NCBI RefSeq assembly: GCF_019636135.1 | Contig: NZ_JAHBYD010000008.1 | Location: forward strand, 87,074-151,073 | Direction of reading: 5' to 3' | DNA length: 64,000 nt | Source of the DNA: Phenylobacterium sp. | GTDB lineage: Bacteria > Pseudomonadota > Alphaproteobacteria > Caulobacterales > Caulobacteraceae | Program-made: the position numbers and the translations under genes | The notes under the pieces: generated by a model | Seen by the model: only the letters and a program-made list of their open reading frames with translations | Told to the model about the DNA's origin: nothing | Databases searched by the model: none | In this document: one piece after another, positions 42,313-51,010 of the stretch | Layout: the number at the start of each line of letters is the position of its first letter | Position numbering within the stretch: the first letter of the stretch is position 1

Positions 42313-43128
42313 ATGCGGGGTTTCGGAGTTCTGCTGGGCGGTTTGGCCGGCGCGCTTACGTTGAGTGTCGTCAGCGCCGCGAACGCCGGCGTCCTCGTCG
42401 CGTCGGGCGATGAATGGACATTGAGCGACTACGCCTACGGCGCACCGTACCAGGCGGGGACACAGGCGTTCGTGCAGGATCTGGCCAGCACGTTCGGCGG
42501 ATCGAACTATCTGCTGCTCACGGGCAACAGCAACGTGCCTGTCGCCCAGCTCTCCTCTCTGACCGACCAACTCACCGCGCTGGGCAAGACCGTTCAGACG
42601 TCGGCGACCTTCGACCTGGCCATCGCGAGCGGCTACGATGCGGTGTTTCACTTCGGTCAGGCCTTCACCGGCGCACAGCTCGCCGATCTGAGCGCCTATC
42701 TCTCGGGTGGCGGCGACGCTTACGTGTCCCTCGGCTCGGGATGGTATGGCGACGCCGCGAGCGAAGCCGCGACCTGGAACCCCCTGCTGGCCGACTACGG
42801 GCTGGTGGCCGGCTCCACCTGGTTCTCGGCGCCCGACTTCGTCAACGTCACGGTGACGCAAGGCCCGTCCGGGGCGACCAACCTGATCTGGGGCTATGGC
42901 CAGTCCATCGACCGGCTGCCGGTCGGCGACGGCGTGTCCTACGTCCGGGGCAGCTTCGTCGGCGGCCCGCAGGACATCGGCCTCGTCGGTTCCAGCCGGC
43001 CTCTCGGCGTCGCCCTCGTTCCGGAGCCCGGGACCTGGGGTCTGATGATCCTCGGCTTCGCGGGCATGGGCCTGGCGCTGCGCCGGCGCCGCGGGACCAT
43101 GGCGGGATACAGCGTGAAGGCAACATAG
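42313..43128 (+). CDS. PEP-CTERM secreted protein (first)
   Basis: 271-aa protein with signal peptide (FGVLLGGLAGALTLSVVSAANA) and a C-terminal sorting signal VPEPGTWGLMILGFAG followed by RRRR. The body has a central region rich in Gly/Ser/Ala and aromatic residues (YDAVFHFGQAFTGAQLADLSAYL), similar to DUF-type secreted surface proteins. PEP-CTERM proteins are processed by exosortase at the membrane. The terminal SVKAT overlaps a 22-bp repeat found again at 62375. A GTG at 42310 is an alternative start. Confidence 0.85.
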   Translation: MRGFGVLLGGLAGALTLSVVSAANAGVLVASGDEWTLSDYAYGAPYQAGTQAFVQDLASTFGGSNYLLLTGNSNVPVAQLSSLTDQLTALGKTVQTSATFDLAIASGYDAVFHFGQAFTGAQLADLSAYLSGGGDAYVSLGSGWYGDAASEAATWNPLLADYGLVAGSTWFSAPDFVNVTVTQGPSGATNLIWGYGQSIDRLPVGDGVSYVRGSFVGGPQDIGLVGSSRPLGVALVPEPGTWGLMILGFAGMGLALRRRRGTMAGYSVKAT

Positions 43129-43160
43129 ATTCAATGGCCTAAGTCGTCGCCCGGGCCGCG

Positions 43161-44174
43161 TCAGACCAGGTCGCCCACTGATTGGCGGTAGAGGTCCACG
43201 GCGCTGGTCGACGGCGCCGCGTTCAGGATCGGCGCATAGGCCAGTTGCGCCCGCAGCTCGCTCATCGAATAGCCGAACGTCCGCCGGAAGAGCCGCGCCA
43301 GGTGCGGCGGGTCCGGAAAGCCGTGGTCCGCGCCGAGCTCGGTCAGCGAGCGCCGGTCCAGCGGGTCGGCCACGGCGCGGTGGAGCCGCCGCAGGCGCCG
43401 CAGCCGGTCGTAGGCCGCGACCCCGCCGTCATCCTTGAACACGCGGTAGAGGCTGGAGCGCGTGGTGCCCAGCGACCGCACCATCCTGGCCATGTCGAGT
43501 TCGCCCGGCGGCTGTTCGTCGATGTAGGCGCGGGCGCGGGCCGACAGGCTGGGCGTACGGCCCTGCGGCGCCGGCTCCTCGGGCGCCGCGCTCAGCACGG
43601 CGTTGGCCAGCAGGTCGCGCAGGATCCGCGAGAGCGAGGCCACCGCCGTCGTCGGCGTGAACGGAAGCTGCTGCACCAGCGAGGCCATGAAGGCCGCGAA
43701 GAGCCGCGTCTCGGCCGAGCGCCGCAGCCGCCCGTGCGCCTCGATCCGGCCGGTCGCCTCCTCCAGGAACGATGTGGCGATCTGCACGGCGATCGTCTGC
43801 TGGCGGGTGCGGTTGTCGCAGCGGCCCAGCTTGCGCAGGTTCGCCAGGATCACGTCGCCCCTCAGGCACTCCTGGTCGATGCCCGGGCCCGTGAAATGGC
43901 TGATCCCGTCGCGGGGCGTCACCACCATGAAGTGGCTGGCCGCCGTCGTGGCCAGGTGGTTCGCCGTGCGGTTCATCACGAACGGGTCGACCGTCTGGGC
44001 CGAGACCACCATGCCGTCCAGGCGCCAGAAGCGGGCGCTGGCGTGGAAGGGGCCCGCGCCGGCCCGGCTTACCTCCGAGTGCGCCGTGAACCGCGCCCAG
44101 GCCGGGAACTGCTCGTCCAGGGGCAGGGCGTCGGTCTCGAACGCATGGGTTTCGATGACTTGCGAGCGGTCCAT
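43161..44174 (-). CDS. AraC-family transcriptional regulator
   Basis: 337-aa regulator. The C-terminal double helix-turn-helix has ELDMARMVRSLGTTRSSLYRVFKDDGG and LTELGADHGFPDPPHLARLFRRTFGYSMSELR. The N-terminal sensory part resembles the AraC-binding-like domain (FPAWARFTAHSEVSRAGAG, FHASARFWRLDGMVVSAQTVDP). Convergent with the PEP-CTERM gene (32 bp gap) and divergent from the GGDEF gene. ATG 44174 begins at MDRSQVIETHAF; longer open sequence upstream is low complexity. Confidence 0.88.
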   Translation of the reverse strand: MDRSQVIETHAFETDALPLDEQFPAWARFTAHSEVSRAGAGPFHASARFWRLDGMVVSAQTVDPFVMNRTANHLATTAASHFMVVTPRDGISHFTGPGIDQECLRGDVILANLRKLGRCDNRTRQQTIAVQIATSFLEEATGRIEAHGRLRRSAETRLFAAFMASLVQQLPFTPTTAVASLSRILRDLLANAVLSAAPEEPAPQGRTPSLSARARAYIDEQPPGELDMARMVRSLGTTRSSLYRVFKDDGGVAAYDRLRRLRRLHRAVADPLDRRSLTELGADHGFPDPPHLARLFRRTFGYSMSELRAQLAYAPILNAAPSTSAVDLYRQSVGDLV

Positions 44175-44349
44175 CGGCTTCGGATCAAGGCGCGGCGTGC
44201 GGGCGCGCGCAAGCGGGTGGGACGATCCGACAAGCGATTGGCGCCCGGCGACAGGCGCGCGGCCGTCCCGGGACGATAACGCTGGGGGCTCGTTTACGGT
44301 GATTTCAGGCCCTCGCCGCATGATGGGGGCTTCAGCCGGGAGTGCAGGG

Positions 44350-45540
44350 GTGAGCGGGGCCGAGGGCGTTCTGATCGTCAACATCTGCGTGGGCGCGCTG
44401 TTCGCGGCGGGCTATGCGACGCTGGCGTTCGCCAATCCCTCGCAGCGTCCCGCCCTCGGGTTCGCCGGCAACTACGTCCTGGGCCTGCTGGCGCCGATCG
44501 CCGACCTGATGACGCCGCGCCTGGGCGCGCCGGTGCTCACCGAGTGGGTCGGCTACCTCGCCTTCCTGGTCGGGACGGCCAGCATCTCGATCACCTATCC
44601 GATGTTCCACGGAAAGCCCGGGCCGTGGCGCGCGGTGACGGCCGTCATCGGCTTCGGCGTGGGGGCGCATGCGGTGATCGGCTCGCAGCCGCAGGACACC
44701 CTGGTCTACGGACTGGCCTACCAACTGCCGTTCGCGCTCGCCGCGATCCTGGCGGCGCGCACGGTGCTGTCGCTGCACGTCGCCGGCCGGCCGCTCGCGG
44801 TGGCCCTGGGCGTCGTCTTCTCGCTGATCGCCCTCCTGCACCTCACCAAGCCCTTCATGGCGCTCGCCATGGGTCCCGGCACCCTGGAGAACTATGCGCA
44901 GACCGCCTACGCGCTCGTCTCGCAGGTCAGCTCCGGCATCCTGCTGCTGGCGGCCGGCATGCTGCTGCTGCTGATCGTGGCGCAGAAGGCGATCACCGAG
45001 TCCCAGGTGGCCTCCGAGACCGACCCGCTCTCGGGTCTCCTGAACCGCCGCGGCTTCGACCGGCGCGCGCGCCCGCTGGTGGCGGCGGCGGAAGCGTCGG
45101 GCCGCCCGCTGGCCGCCGCCGTCTTCGACCTCGACCACTTCAAGCACGTCAACGACCGCTTCGGGCACGACACCGGCGACGCCGTGATCGCCGCCGCCGC
45201 CGAGGTGCTGGGCCTGGGCGCGCCGCAGGACGCCCTGGCCTGCCGCATGGGCGGCGAGGAGTTCGCCCTGCTCCTGCCCGGCCTCGCCCCCTTCGACGCC
45301 CGCCGCCGGATGGAGCAGCTCCGCACGCGCCTCGCCGAGCGCAGCGACGACCTGCCGCCCGTCACCGCGAGCTGCGGCCTCGCCCATCGCCAGCCCGGCG
45401 AGACCCTGGCCGACCTGATGCGCCGCGTCGACCTGGCCGCCTACGACGCCAAGCGCGCCGGCCGCGACCGGCTGCGGGTGTGGGAGGAGCGGGAGGGGGG
45501 CGATGCGGCTGTGGTCGGGTGGGTCCGCATCGCCCGCTGA
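44350..45540 (+). CDS. Membrane-bound diguanylate cyclase (GGDEF)
   Basis: About 396-aa protein with roughly seven N-terminal hydrophobic segments (residues 1-210) and a C-terminal GGDEF domain: DPLSGLLNRRGFDRR, FDLDHFKHVNDRFGHDTGD, and active site RMGGEEFALLLPG. It should make cyclic di-GMP. No RxxD inhibitory site precedes GGEEF, so product feedback may be missing. GTG 44350 has GGGAG 7 nt upstream; ATG 44320 would add ten residues. Signal sensed by the membrane part is unknown. Confidence 0.86.
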   Translation: MSGAEGVLIVNICVGALFAAGYATLAFANPSQRPALGFAGNYVLGLLAPIADLMTPRLGAPVLTEWVGYLAFLVGTASISITYPMFHGKPGPWRAVTAVIGFGVGAHAVIGSQPQDTLVYGLAYQLPFALAAILAARTVLSLHVAGRPLAVALGVVFSLIALLHLTKPFMALAMGPGTLENYAQTAYALVSQVSSGILLLAAGMLLLLIVAQKAITESQVASETDPLSGLLNRRGFDRRARPLVAAAEASGRPLAAAVFDLDHFKHVNDRFGHDTGDAVIAAAAEVLGLGAPQDALACRMGGEEFALLLPGLAPFDARRRMEQLRTRLAERSDDLPPVTASCGLAHRQPGETLADLMRRVDLAAYDAKRAGRDRLRVWEEREGGDAAVVGWVRIAR

Positions 45541-45576
45541 CGGCCCTCGCTGGGGGTAGGCCGTCATCCCGCCCCG

Positions 45577-46161
45577 TCAGGCCGGCGCTCGTGCGAGACG
45601 CCTGCGCCGGACGGTCGCCCCGAGAAGGCCGAAGCCCGTGATCATCAGCGCCCAGGCCCGGGGTTCCGGCACGCCGGCGGCCTGCCGCGTCGCCGTGCCG
45701 CTCAGCATGCGGGCGCCCGAGCCGGGCCACGGCTGGCTCTCGAACCCGGTGAAGGCATAGCCGCCGCCGCCTCCGGCCCCGAGCAGGATCGGCGTGAAGA
45801 GGAGCTGGAGCTGCTGGGTCGCGCCCTCCACCAGCACGGTGAGGCGGAAGTACTGGGGCATCCGGTCGGCGTCGATGAAGCCGACGCTGCCGTAGGTCGA
45901 GCTGCGGAACGCGCCGGCGGCGGAGGTGACGAGGTTCACCGCGATCACCTCGGTCACGTCGTCGTCCGTCGTGAACGTGCCGCTGATCGTGCCGGCGGCC
46001 GTGCTCCACGCCGCGGCCGCTGCGATGCCGAACGGCGCCAGCGACGGCGGCGGCCTGTCGATCGTGAAGGCGCCCTCCACGGTCCAGACGATCGCCGCCG
46101 CCGCCGGCGTCGCCCCCATCGCGGCCGTTGCGACGACCAGCCCTGCCAGCACCCCACGCAT
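45577..46161 (-). CDS. PEP-CTERM secreted protein (second)
   Basis: 194-aa protein with signal peptide (LAGLVVATAAMGATPAAAA), a beta-rich body with repeated TISGTFTTDDD and YFRLTVLVEG segments, and a PEP-CTERM signal VPEPRAWALMITGFGLLGATVRRRR. The central GAGGGGGYAFTGFESQPWPG is flexible. Processed by exosortase if present. It lies convergent with the GGDEF gene. Function of the mature protein unknown. Confidence 0.8.
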   Translation of the reverse strand: MRGVLAGLVVATAAMGATPAAAAIVWTVEGAFTIDRPPPSLAPFGIAAAAAWSTAAGTISGTFTTDDDVTEVIAVNLVTSAAGAFRSSTYGSVGFIDADRMPQYFRLTVLVEGATQQLQLLFTPILLGAGGGGGYAFTGFESQPWPGSGARMLSGTATRQAAGVPEPRAWALMITGFGLLGATVRRRRLARAPA

Positions 46162-46292
46162 GAACTCGACCTCCCAAGCGCCCCGCGACGGGGACGATCG
46201 AGAGGTAGGCCGCTGCGCCGCGGCGCGCTTGAACGCGGGCGCCAATCGCTTGGCCGCAGGGCTCAAAGGCAGACGGCGCGCCCGCTCGCCGG

Positions 46293-47078
46293 CTAGCTGT
46301 CCAGGATCGCCACGGCGCGGATCCAGCCGGCCGAGGCGCCGGCGATCTTCACCGGGAAGCAGGAGAGGGTGAAGCCGTCGGCGGGCAGGGCCTCCAGGTT
46401 CGTCAGCTTCTCGATCTGGTAGTACTCGCGGAAGCGGCCCGCCTTGTGGCCCTCCCAGATCAGTTTCGGGTCGCGGGTCTCGGCCCACTTCCTGGCCGTA
46501 TGGCTGAAGGGCGCGTCCCACGACCAGGCGTCGGTGCCCACCACCTTCACGCCGCGCTCGGTGAGGTAGAGCGTCGCCTCTTCGCCCATGCCGCAGCCCT
46601 TGTGGATGAAGCCCGGGTCGCCGTAGGCGGCGCCGGCGGCGGTGTTCACCAGCACGATGTCCAGCGGCTTCAGCGCATGGCCGATCCGGTCCAGTTCGGC
46701 CTCCACGTCGGCGGCGGTGGCGACATAGCCGTCGGGGAAGCGGCGGAAATCGAGCTTCACGCCCGGTTGCAGGAAATACTCCAGCGGCCCCTCGTCGATG
46801 GTCGGCGCCGGCCGGGTCGTCCCGGCCTGGTCGGTGGTCGAGTGGAAGTGCCACGGCGCGTCCATGTGGGTGCCGTTGTGGGTGGAGAGCGTGATCTGTT
46901 CGACGGCCCAGCCTTCGCCCTCGGGCAGATGCTCGGCGGTCAGGCCGGGGAACGACGCCGCCATCTGCGGCACCGTCTCGCGGTGCCTGAAGTAGGTCAC
47001 CTTCGGCCGCATCGTGTCGGGATCCGAGATGATGTCGTTGGTGATCGGGATCGACAGATCCACCAGCCGCCGGGCCAT
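46293..47078 (-). CDS. Cyclase-family (kynurenine formamidase-like) metal-dependent hydrolase
   Basis: 261-aa protein with the hallmark HNGTHMDAPWHF (HxGTHxDxPxH) that binds the metal, N-terminal RLVDLSIPITNDI, and further VGTDAWSWDAPFS and HKAGRFREYYQIEKL in the C-terminal part. The family covers kynurenine formamidases, isatin hydrolase and others, so the substrate is open. It stands alone, divergent from the sugar transferase gene. Confidence 0.85.
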   Translation of the reverse strand: MARRLVDLSIPITNDIISDPDTMRPKVTYFRHRETVPQMAASFPGLTAEHLPEGEGWAVEQITLSTHNGTHMDAPWHFHSTTDQAGTTRPAPTIDEGPLEYFLQPGVKLDFRRFPDGYVATAADVEAELDRIGHALKPLDIVLVNTAAGAAYGDPGFIHKGCGMGEEATLYLTERGVKVVGTDAWSWDAPFSHTARKWAETRDPKLIWEGHKAGRFREYYQIEKLTNLEALPADGFTLSCFPVKIAGASAGWIRAVAILDS

Positions 47079-47232
47079 CGCGTCGCGTCCTCGCCAAACT
47101 TTCGCCCGAGCTTAGGCGCCCGTTTCCCGGGCGGCGACAGAATTTCTCCGCGAATGCGCGCCTGGGCCGGAACCATCCGGCGAGGGCGTGGTTGGTCGAA
47201 TGTCGGGTGGAGCACAGAGGGCTGGGCCGGGA

Positions 47233-47898
47233 ATGCCGATCACCGCGCATGTCGCGCCGCCGCCGGTGTCGTTGATCGTGGCGACGCCCGCCGCGCCGGC
47301 CCGCGCCGCCACGAGCCGGCGCAAGCGCGCCTTCGACATCGCCGTCGCGGCGCTGGCCCTGTTCGCCTTCCTGCCGCTGCTGGTCCTGATCGGCGCCGCG
47401 GTCTGGATGGAGAGCGACGGCCCCATCCTGTTCCGCCAGCAGCGCACCGGCCTGAACGGCAAGCCGTTCCGCATCTACAAGTTCCGCACCATGACCGTGA
47501 TGGAGGACGGCGACGGCGTGCGCCAGGCCGTCCGCGGCGACGCGCGCGTGACGCCCCTGGGCGGCCTGCTCCGCAAGCTCAGCCTCGACGAACTGCCGCA
47601 GCTCCTGAACGTGCTGAAGGGCGAGATGTCGATCGTGGGCCCCAGGCCGCACGCGCTCAGCCACGACGTCACCTGGTCGCGCCGCGTGCCGGGCTACGCC
47701 GATCGCTTCCGGGTTCGGCCCGGCCTGACCGGGCAGGCGCAGGTGATGGGCTACCGCGGCGAGGTGGCCAACGACGAAGGCCTGATCCAGCGCATCGGCG
47801 CCGACAACGCCTACATCGACGGCTGGAGCTTCACCCGCGACCTGGCGCTGGTGGCCCGCACCGTGCCCCTGCTGTTCGGCGACGCCCAGGCCTTCTAG
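47233..47898 (+). CDS. Bacterial sugar transferase (undecaprenyl-phosphate glycosyl-1-phosphate transferase type)
   Basis: About 221-aa enzyme with one membrane segment (FDIAVAALALFAFLPLLVLIGAAVW) and the conserved FRQQRTGLNGKPFRIYKFRTM, LGGLLRKLSLDELPQLLNVLKGEMSIVGPRP, and RFRVRPGLTGQAQV. It transfers a sugar phosphate to undecaprenyl phosphate to begin an exopolysaccharide or O-antigen unit. Only the short core form is present. Start is uncertain: ATG 47200 or GTG 47188 would lengthen the N-terminus. No other polysaccharide genes are adjacent. Confidence 0.88.
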   Translation: MPITAHVAPPPVSLIVATPAAPARAATSRRKRAFDIAVAALALFAFLPLLVLIGAAVWMESDGPILFRQQRTGLNGKPFRIYKFRTMTVMEDGDGVRQAVRGDARVTPLGGLLRKLSLDELPQLLNVLKGEMSIVGPRPHALSHDVTWSRRVPGYADRFRVRPGLTGQAQVMGYRGEVANDEGLIQRIGADNAYIDGWSFTRDLALVARTVPLLFGDAQAF

Positions 47899-47930
47899 GG
47901 GCCGCCTCCGCGCCCCCCCGGCCACGGGCG

Positions 47931-47969
47931 CCACGCACGGGGGCCACGCACGGGGGCCACGCACGGGGG
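47931..47969 (+). repeat. 3 x 13-bp tandem repeat
   Basis: The unit CCACGCACGGGGG occurs three times in perfect tandem between the sugar transferase and the EamA transporter genes, after a degenerate CCACGGGCG. Probably a slippage product; too short and uniform for a CRISPR array. Confidence 0.8.
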
Positions 47970-48051
47970 ACTGGCGCTTGACGGGCGCCCGCCCGGCTGG
48001 CGCGATGCGGGCGGGAGGCGTGACGCCCTGGATCTCGTCGTATTCTCAGCC

Positions 48052-48870
48052 GTGCTGGCCGCGGCGCTGATGCACGCAGGCTGGAACGCGGTGGTCCGCG
48101 TGGGCGGCGACCGGTTCTCGTCGATCCTGCTGCTGTCGATGACCCAGAGCGGGCTGGCGCTGATCCTGCTGCCGTTCGCGGCGCAGCCGCTGCCGGCGGC
48201 CTGGCCGTGGATCGCCGGCGCCGGCCTGCTGCACACGGGCTACAAGCTGTTCCTGATCCGCGCCTACCAGCACGGCGACCTCAGCCAGATCTACCCCCTG
48301 GCCCGCGGGGCGGCGCCGCCGATGGTGGCCCTGGGCGGGATCGCCCTCTTCCACGAACACCTGCCGCCCGCCGGCTGGGCGGCCGTGGCGCTGATCGCGC
48401 TGGGCGTGGGGCTGATGGCGTTCCGCGGCGGCGCAGGCGTCTCGCGCCTCCCCGTCAAGGCGCTGGCCTATGCGCTGGGCACGGCGGTGTTCGTGGCGTC
48501 GTACACCCTGGCCGACGGGCAGGGCGCGCGGATCGCGCAGACCGCGACCGGCTTCGCCATGTGGATGTTCGTGGGCGACGGGCTCTGCATGCTGGCCTAT
48601 GCGGTCGCCACCCGTGGCCCGCGCGCCCCGGTCGCGGTGGTCTCCGAGTGGCGCACCGGCCTGCCGGCGGGGATGCTGTCGCTGGGCTCGTACTGGATCG
48701 CGCTGTGGGCTTTCACCCGCGCGCCGGTCGCGCTCGTCGCGGCGCTGCGCGAGACCAGCGTCCTCTTCGCCCTGCTGATCGGCGTCTTCCTGCTGAAGGA
48801 GGAGGCGGGCCGCTGGCGCGTGGCCGCGGGCGTCGCCATCGCGGCGGGCGTCGTCGCCATGCGGCTCTAG
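48052..48870 (+). CDS. EamA-family (DMT) transporter, first
   Basis: 272-aa membrane protein with ten hydrophobic segments in two EamA halves, including ALMHAGWNAVVRVGGDRF at the start and FLLKEEAGRWRVAAGVAIAAGVVAMRL at the end. Likely exports or imports a small metabolite. The listed GTG 48052 has no good ribosome site; conserved-looking sequence (DALDLVVFSAVLAAAL) continues upstream to a GGGAGG at 48013, so the true start may be an unusual codon such as CTG 48028. Confidence 0.85.
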   Translation: MLAAALMHAGWNAVVRVGGDRFSSILLLSMTQSGLALILLPFAAQPLPAAWPWIAGAGLLHTGYKLFLIRAYQHGDLSQIYPLARGAAPPMVALGGIALFHEHLPPAGWAAVALIALGVGLMAFRGGAGVSRLPVKALAYALGTAVFVASYTLADGQGARIAQTATGFAMWMFVGDGLCMLAYAVATRGPRAPVAVVSEWRTGLPAGMLSLGSYWIALWAFTRAPVALVAALRETSVLFALLIGVFLLKEEAGRWRVAAGVAIAAGVVAMRL

Positions 48871-48907
48871 GTTGACCGCGCGCCCGCGGCCCCCCTTAAG
48901 AACGCCC

Positions 48908-49798
48908 GTGACCGCCGAGACCCACCCGCCGCGCGTCCTGCTCGGCATCGCCTACCGCGTCGCGGCGATGGCCTGCATGGCGTGCCTGTCGGCGATCGTG
49001 AAGTGGACCGGCTCGCGCGGCGTGCCGGTGTTCGAGATCATCCTCTTCCGCAACCTCTTCGCCTTCGCCCCGCTGGCGCTCTACATCGCGCATACGACCG
49101 GGTTCGGCGTCCTGAGGACCGACCGCCTCGGCGGCCACGCCCTGCGCTCGGTGGTGGGCCTGACCGGCATGGTCTGCGGCTTCTCGGCGGTGCAGCACCT
49201 GCCGCTCACGGAGGCCACCGCGCTCCAGTTCACCTCGCCGCTCTTCATGACGGCGCTGTCGGCGATGCTGCTGTCCGAGAAGGTGGGCCGCCACCGCTGG
49301 GCCGCCGTGCTGGCGGGCTTCGTCGGCGTCCTGATCATGGCCCGTCCCGTCCCGGGCGCGTTCAGCGCGGTCGGCGTGTCGCTGGGCATCCTGAGCGCCC
49401 TGGGCGCCGCCGGGGCCATGGTCGCCATCCGCCAGATCGCCGACACCGAGCGCGGCGCCACCATCGTCTTCTACTTCACCCTCGGCGGGGTGCTGATGGG
49501 CGCCGTGGGCTCGATCTTCCACTGGGTGACGCCGGATCCGCTCACCCTGGGCGCGCTGGTCCTGGGCGGCCTCGTCGGCGGCGTGGGCCAGCTCTTCCTC
49601 ACCGAGGCGTTGCGCCAGGCGCCCATCGGCGTGATCGCGCCCTTCGACTACACCCAGCTCGTCTGGGCCAGCTTCATCGGCCTCTTCGTCTGGGGCGAGC
49701 TGCCCAGCCTCTTCACCCTGGCCGGGGCGGCGATCGTGGCGGCCAGCGGGGCCTACATCCTGCACCGCGAGCTGCGGCGCTTCCGGCGCGCCCCATGA
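48908..49798 (+). CDS. EamA-family (DMT) transporter, second
   Basis: 296-aa permease with ten hydrophobic segments. First half: AMACMACLSAIVKWTGSRGVPVFEIILFRNLFAF and LTEATALQFTSPLFMTALSAMLLSEKVGRHRW. Second half ends with PIGVIAPFDYTQLVWASFIGLFVWGELPSLFTLAGAAIVAASGAYILHRE, the RhaT/S-adenosylmethionine-importer-like type. GTG 48908 was chosen; TTG 48872 would add 12 residues. 37 bp after the first EamA gene, same strand; not close paralogs by eye. Confidence 0.88.
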   Translation: MTAETHPPRVLLGIAYRVAAMACMACLSAIVKWTGSRGVPVFEIILFRNLFAFAPLALYIAHTTGFGVLRTDRLGGHALRSVVGLTGMVCGFSAVQHLPLTEATALQFTSPLFMTALSAMLLSEKVGRHRWAAVLAGFVGVLIMARPVPGAFSAVGVSLGILSALGAAGAMVAIRQIADTERGATIVFYFTLGGVLMGAVGSIFHWVTPDPLTLGALVLGGLVGGVGQLFLTEALRQAPIGVIAPFDYTQLVWASFIGLFVWGELPSLFTLAGAAIVAASGAYILHRELRRFRRAP

Positions 49799-49886
49799 TC
49801 GCGCCCCGTGACGCTGTCCGATTGATTTGACACGGCCGCGTCGCAGGCGGACGCTTCCGGCCGCGTCAGGCTCCGGAGGCCGTCCC

Positions 49887-50444
49887 ATGCGCACATCCGT
49901 CTTCGCCATCGCCTTCATCGCCGCCGCCGCGTTCGCGGGCGCGGCCTCGGCGGGCGCCGTCACCGTGATCGGCGGCGGCATGGCCAGGGAATGCTCCCAG
50001 GCCGCGCTCGGCGGCGAGTCCGAGCCCCGGTTCGAGGCGATCTGCACCCAGGCGCTGGACACCGAGATGCTCAGCCTGCGCGACCGGGCCGGCACCTATG
50101 TGAACCGCGGCATCCTGAAGCTGCGGCGCAAGGAGTTCGCCTCGGCCCAGTTCGACTTCAACCGCGCGATCGCCACCCAGCCGGCGCTGGGCGAGGCCTA
50201 TGTGAACCGCGGCGCCGCCTCGGTGGGCGCGCGGCGCTTCTCCGAGGGCCTGGCCGACCTCAACAGGGCGCTCGAGCTCGGCGTGGATGAGCCCGAGAAG
50301 GCCTACTACAACCGCGCGCTCGCCTACGAAGGCCTCGACGACATGAAGGCCGCCTACTTCGACTACCAGAAGGCGGTCGAGCTGAAGCCCGAATGGGACA
50401 TGCCGAAGAAGGAACTCGCCCGCTTCACCGTGGAACGGCGCTGA
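49887..50444 (+). CDS. Secreted TPR-repeat protein
   Basis: 185-aa protein with signal peptide (VFAIAFIAAAAFAGAASAGA) and three TPR-like units: GTYVNRGILKLRRKEFASAQFDFNRAI, GEAYVNRGAASVGARRFSEGLADLNRAL and KAYYNRALAYEGLDDMKAAYFDYQKAV. Probably a periplasmic protein-interaction module; partner unknown. The MITE-like repeat begins 17 bp after its stop. Confidence 0.85.
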   Translation: MRTSVFAIAFIAAAAFAGAASAGAVTVIGGGMARECSQAALGGESEPRFEAICTQALDTEMLSLRDRAGTYVNRGILKLRRKEFASAQFDFNRAIATQPALGEAYVNRGAASVGARRFSEGLADLNRALELGVDEPEKAYYNRALAYEGLDDMKAAYFDYQKAVELKPEWDMPKKELARFTVERR

Positions 50445-50460
50445 CCGCTGGCCGTTCGGC

Positions 50461-50651
50461 GCATATGCAGGGCCATCGCACACGGACTGTGGGCGGCTTG
50501 TCCGCCCGGGTCATGAACCGCGGAGATCGCGGAGATGCGCAGAGCGCTCGCGGATCCACCGGGCTCCTCCGCGTATCTCCGCGATCTCCGCGGTTTGACC
50601 GAGGGCCTTTGGGCCTCCCGCATCCATATGCGATGGCCCTGGGGGCATATG
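50461..50651 (+). repeat. MITE-like palindromic element, copy 1
   Basis: Terminal inverted repeats CAGGGCCATCGCA (50468-50480) and TGCGATGGCCCTG (50629-50641) match perfectly, flanked by GCATATG copies in opposite directions. Inside is a second palindrome, ACCGCGGAGATCGCGGAGAT against ATCTCCGCGATCTCCGCGGT. Other copies: 53567-53879 and 62113-62280. No coding capacity for a transposase. Its right end covers the start codon of the next gene. Confidence 0.75.
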
Positions 50652-51010
50652 GGAGCCTCATCGTCCTCGGCCTCCTCGCGGCGGCCGCGCCCGCGTCGGC
50701 GCAGGCGCTCGATCCGCTGAGCCAGGTCGCCCTGCAGGACCTGCGCATGCAGGCCGAGGCCGCCCAGCGCCGCGCCATCGACCAGGCCAACCAGCTCGAG
50801 GCCGCCTCGGCGCGGCAGCGGGCCGAACAGGCGAGCCTCGACCTCCAGCTCCAGCGCGGCGACGTCGGCCCGCGGCAGGCCCCGGCGCTCCGCGACGAGC
50901 CCGCGGCCACGCCGGCGCCGACGTCGCTCGGCCAGTATCCGTCGACGCCCGACGCGGCGCTTGCCGACTCCGACAAGAAGGTTCAGGACGCGGCCCGGAA
51001 CCGGCGCTAG
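50633..51010 (+). CDS. Small secreted coiled-coil protein, start codon inside a repeat
   Basis: 125-aa protein: MALGAYGSLIVLGLLAAAAPASAQA looks like a signal peptide. The rest (LQDLRMQAEAAQRRAIDQANQLEAASARQRAEQASLDLQL) is a helical, Ala/Gln/Arg-rich coiled coil, then a Pro-rich tail. ATG 50633 lies within the right terminal repeat of the MITE-like element (TGCGATGGCCCTG), so codons 1-3 come from the repeat. A longer frame through the element exists but has no secretion signal at its start. Function unknown. Confidence 0.65.
   Translation: MALGAYGSLIVLGLLAAAAPASAQALDPLSQVALQDLRMQAEAAQRRAIDQANQLEAASARQRAEQASLDLQLQRGDVGPRQAPALRDEPAATPAPTSLGQYPSTPDAALADSDKKVQDAARNRR

Noticed and set aside
50393..50632. 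N-terminal 80-residue extension of the coiled-coil protein
   Set aside because: It is a translation of the MITE-like element and overlaps the end of the TPR gene; a proper signal peptide begins only at ATG 50633.
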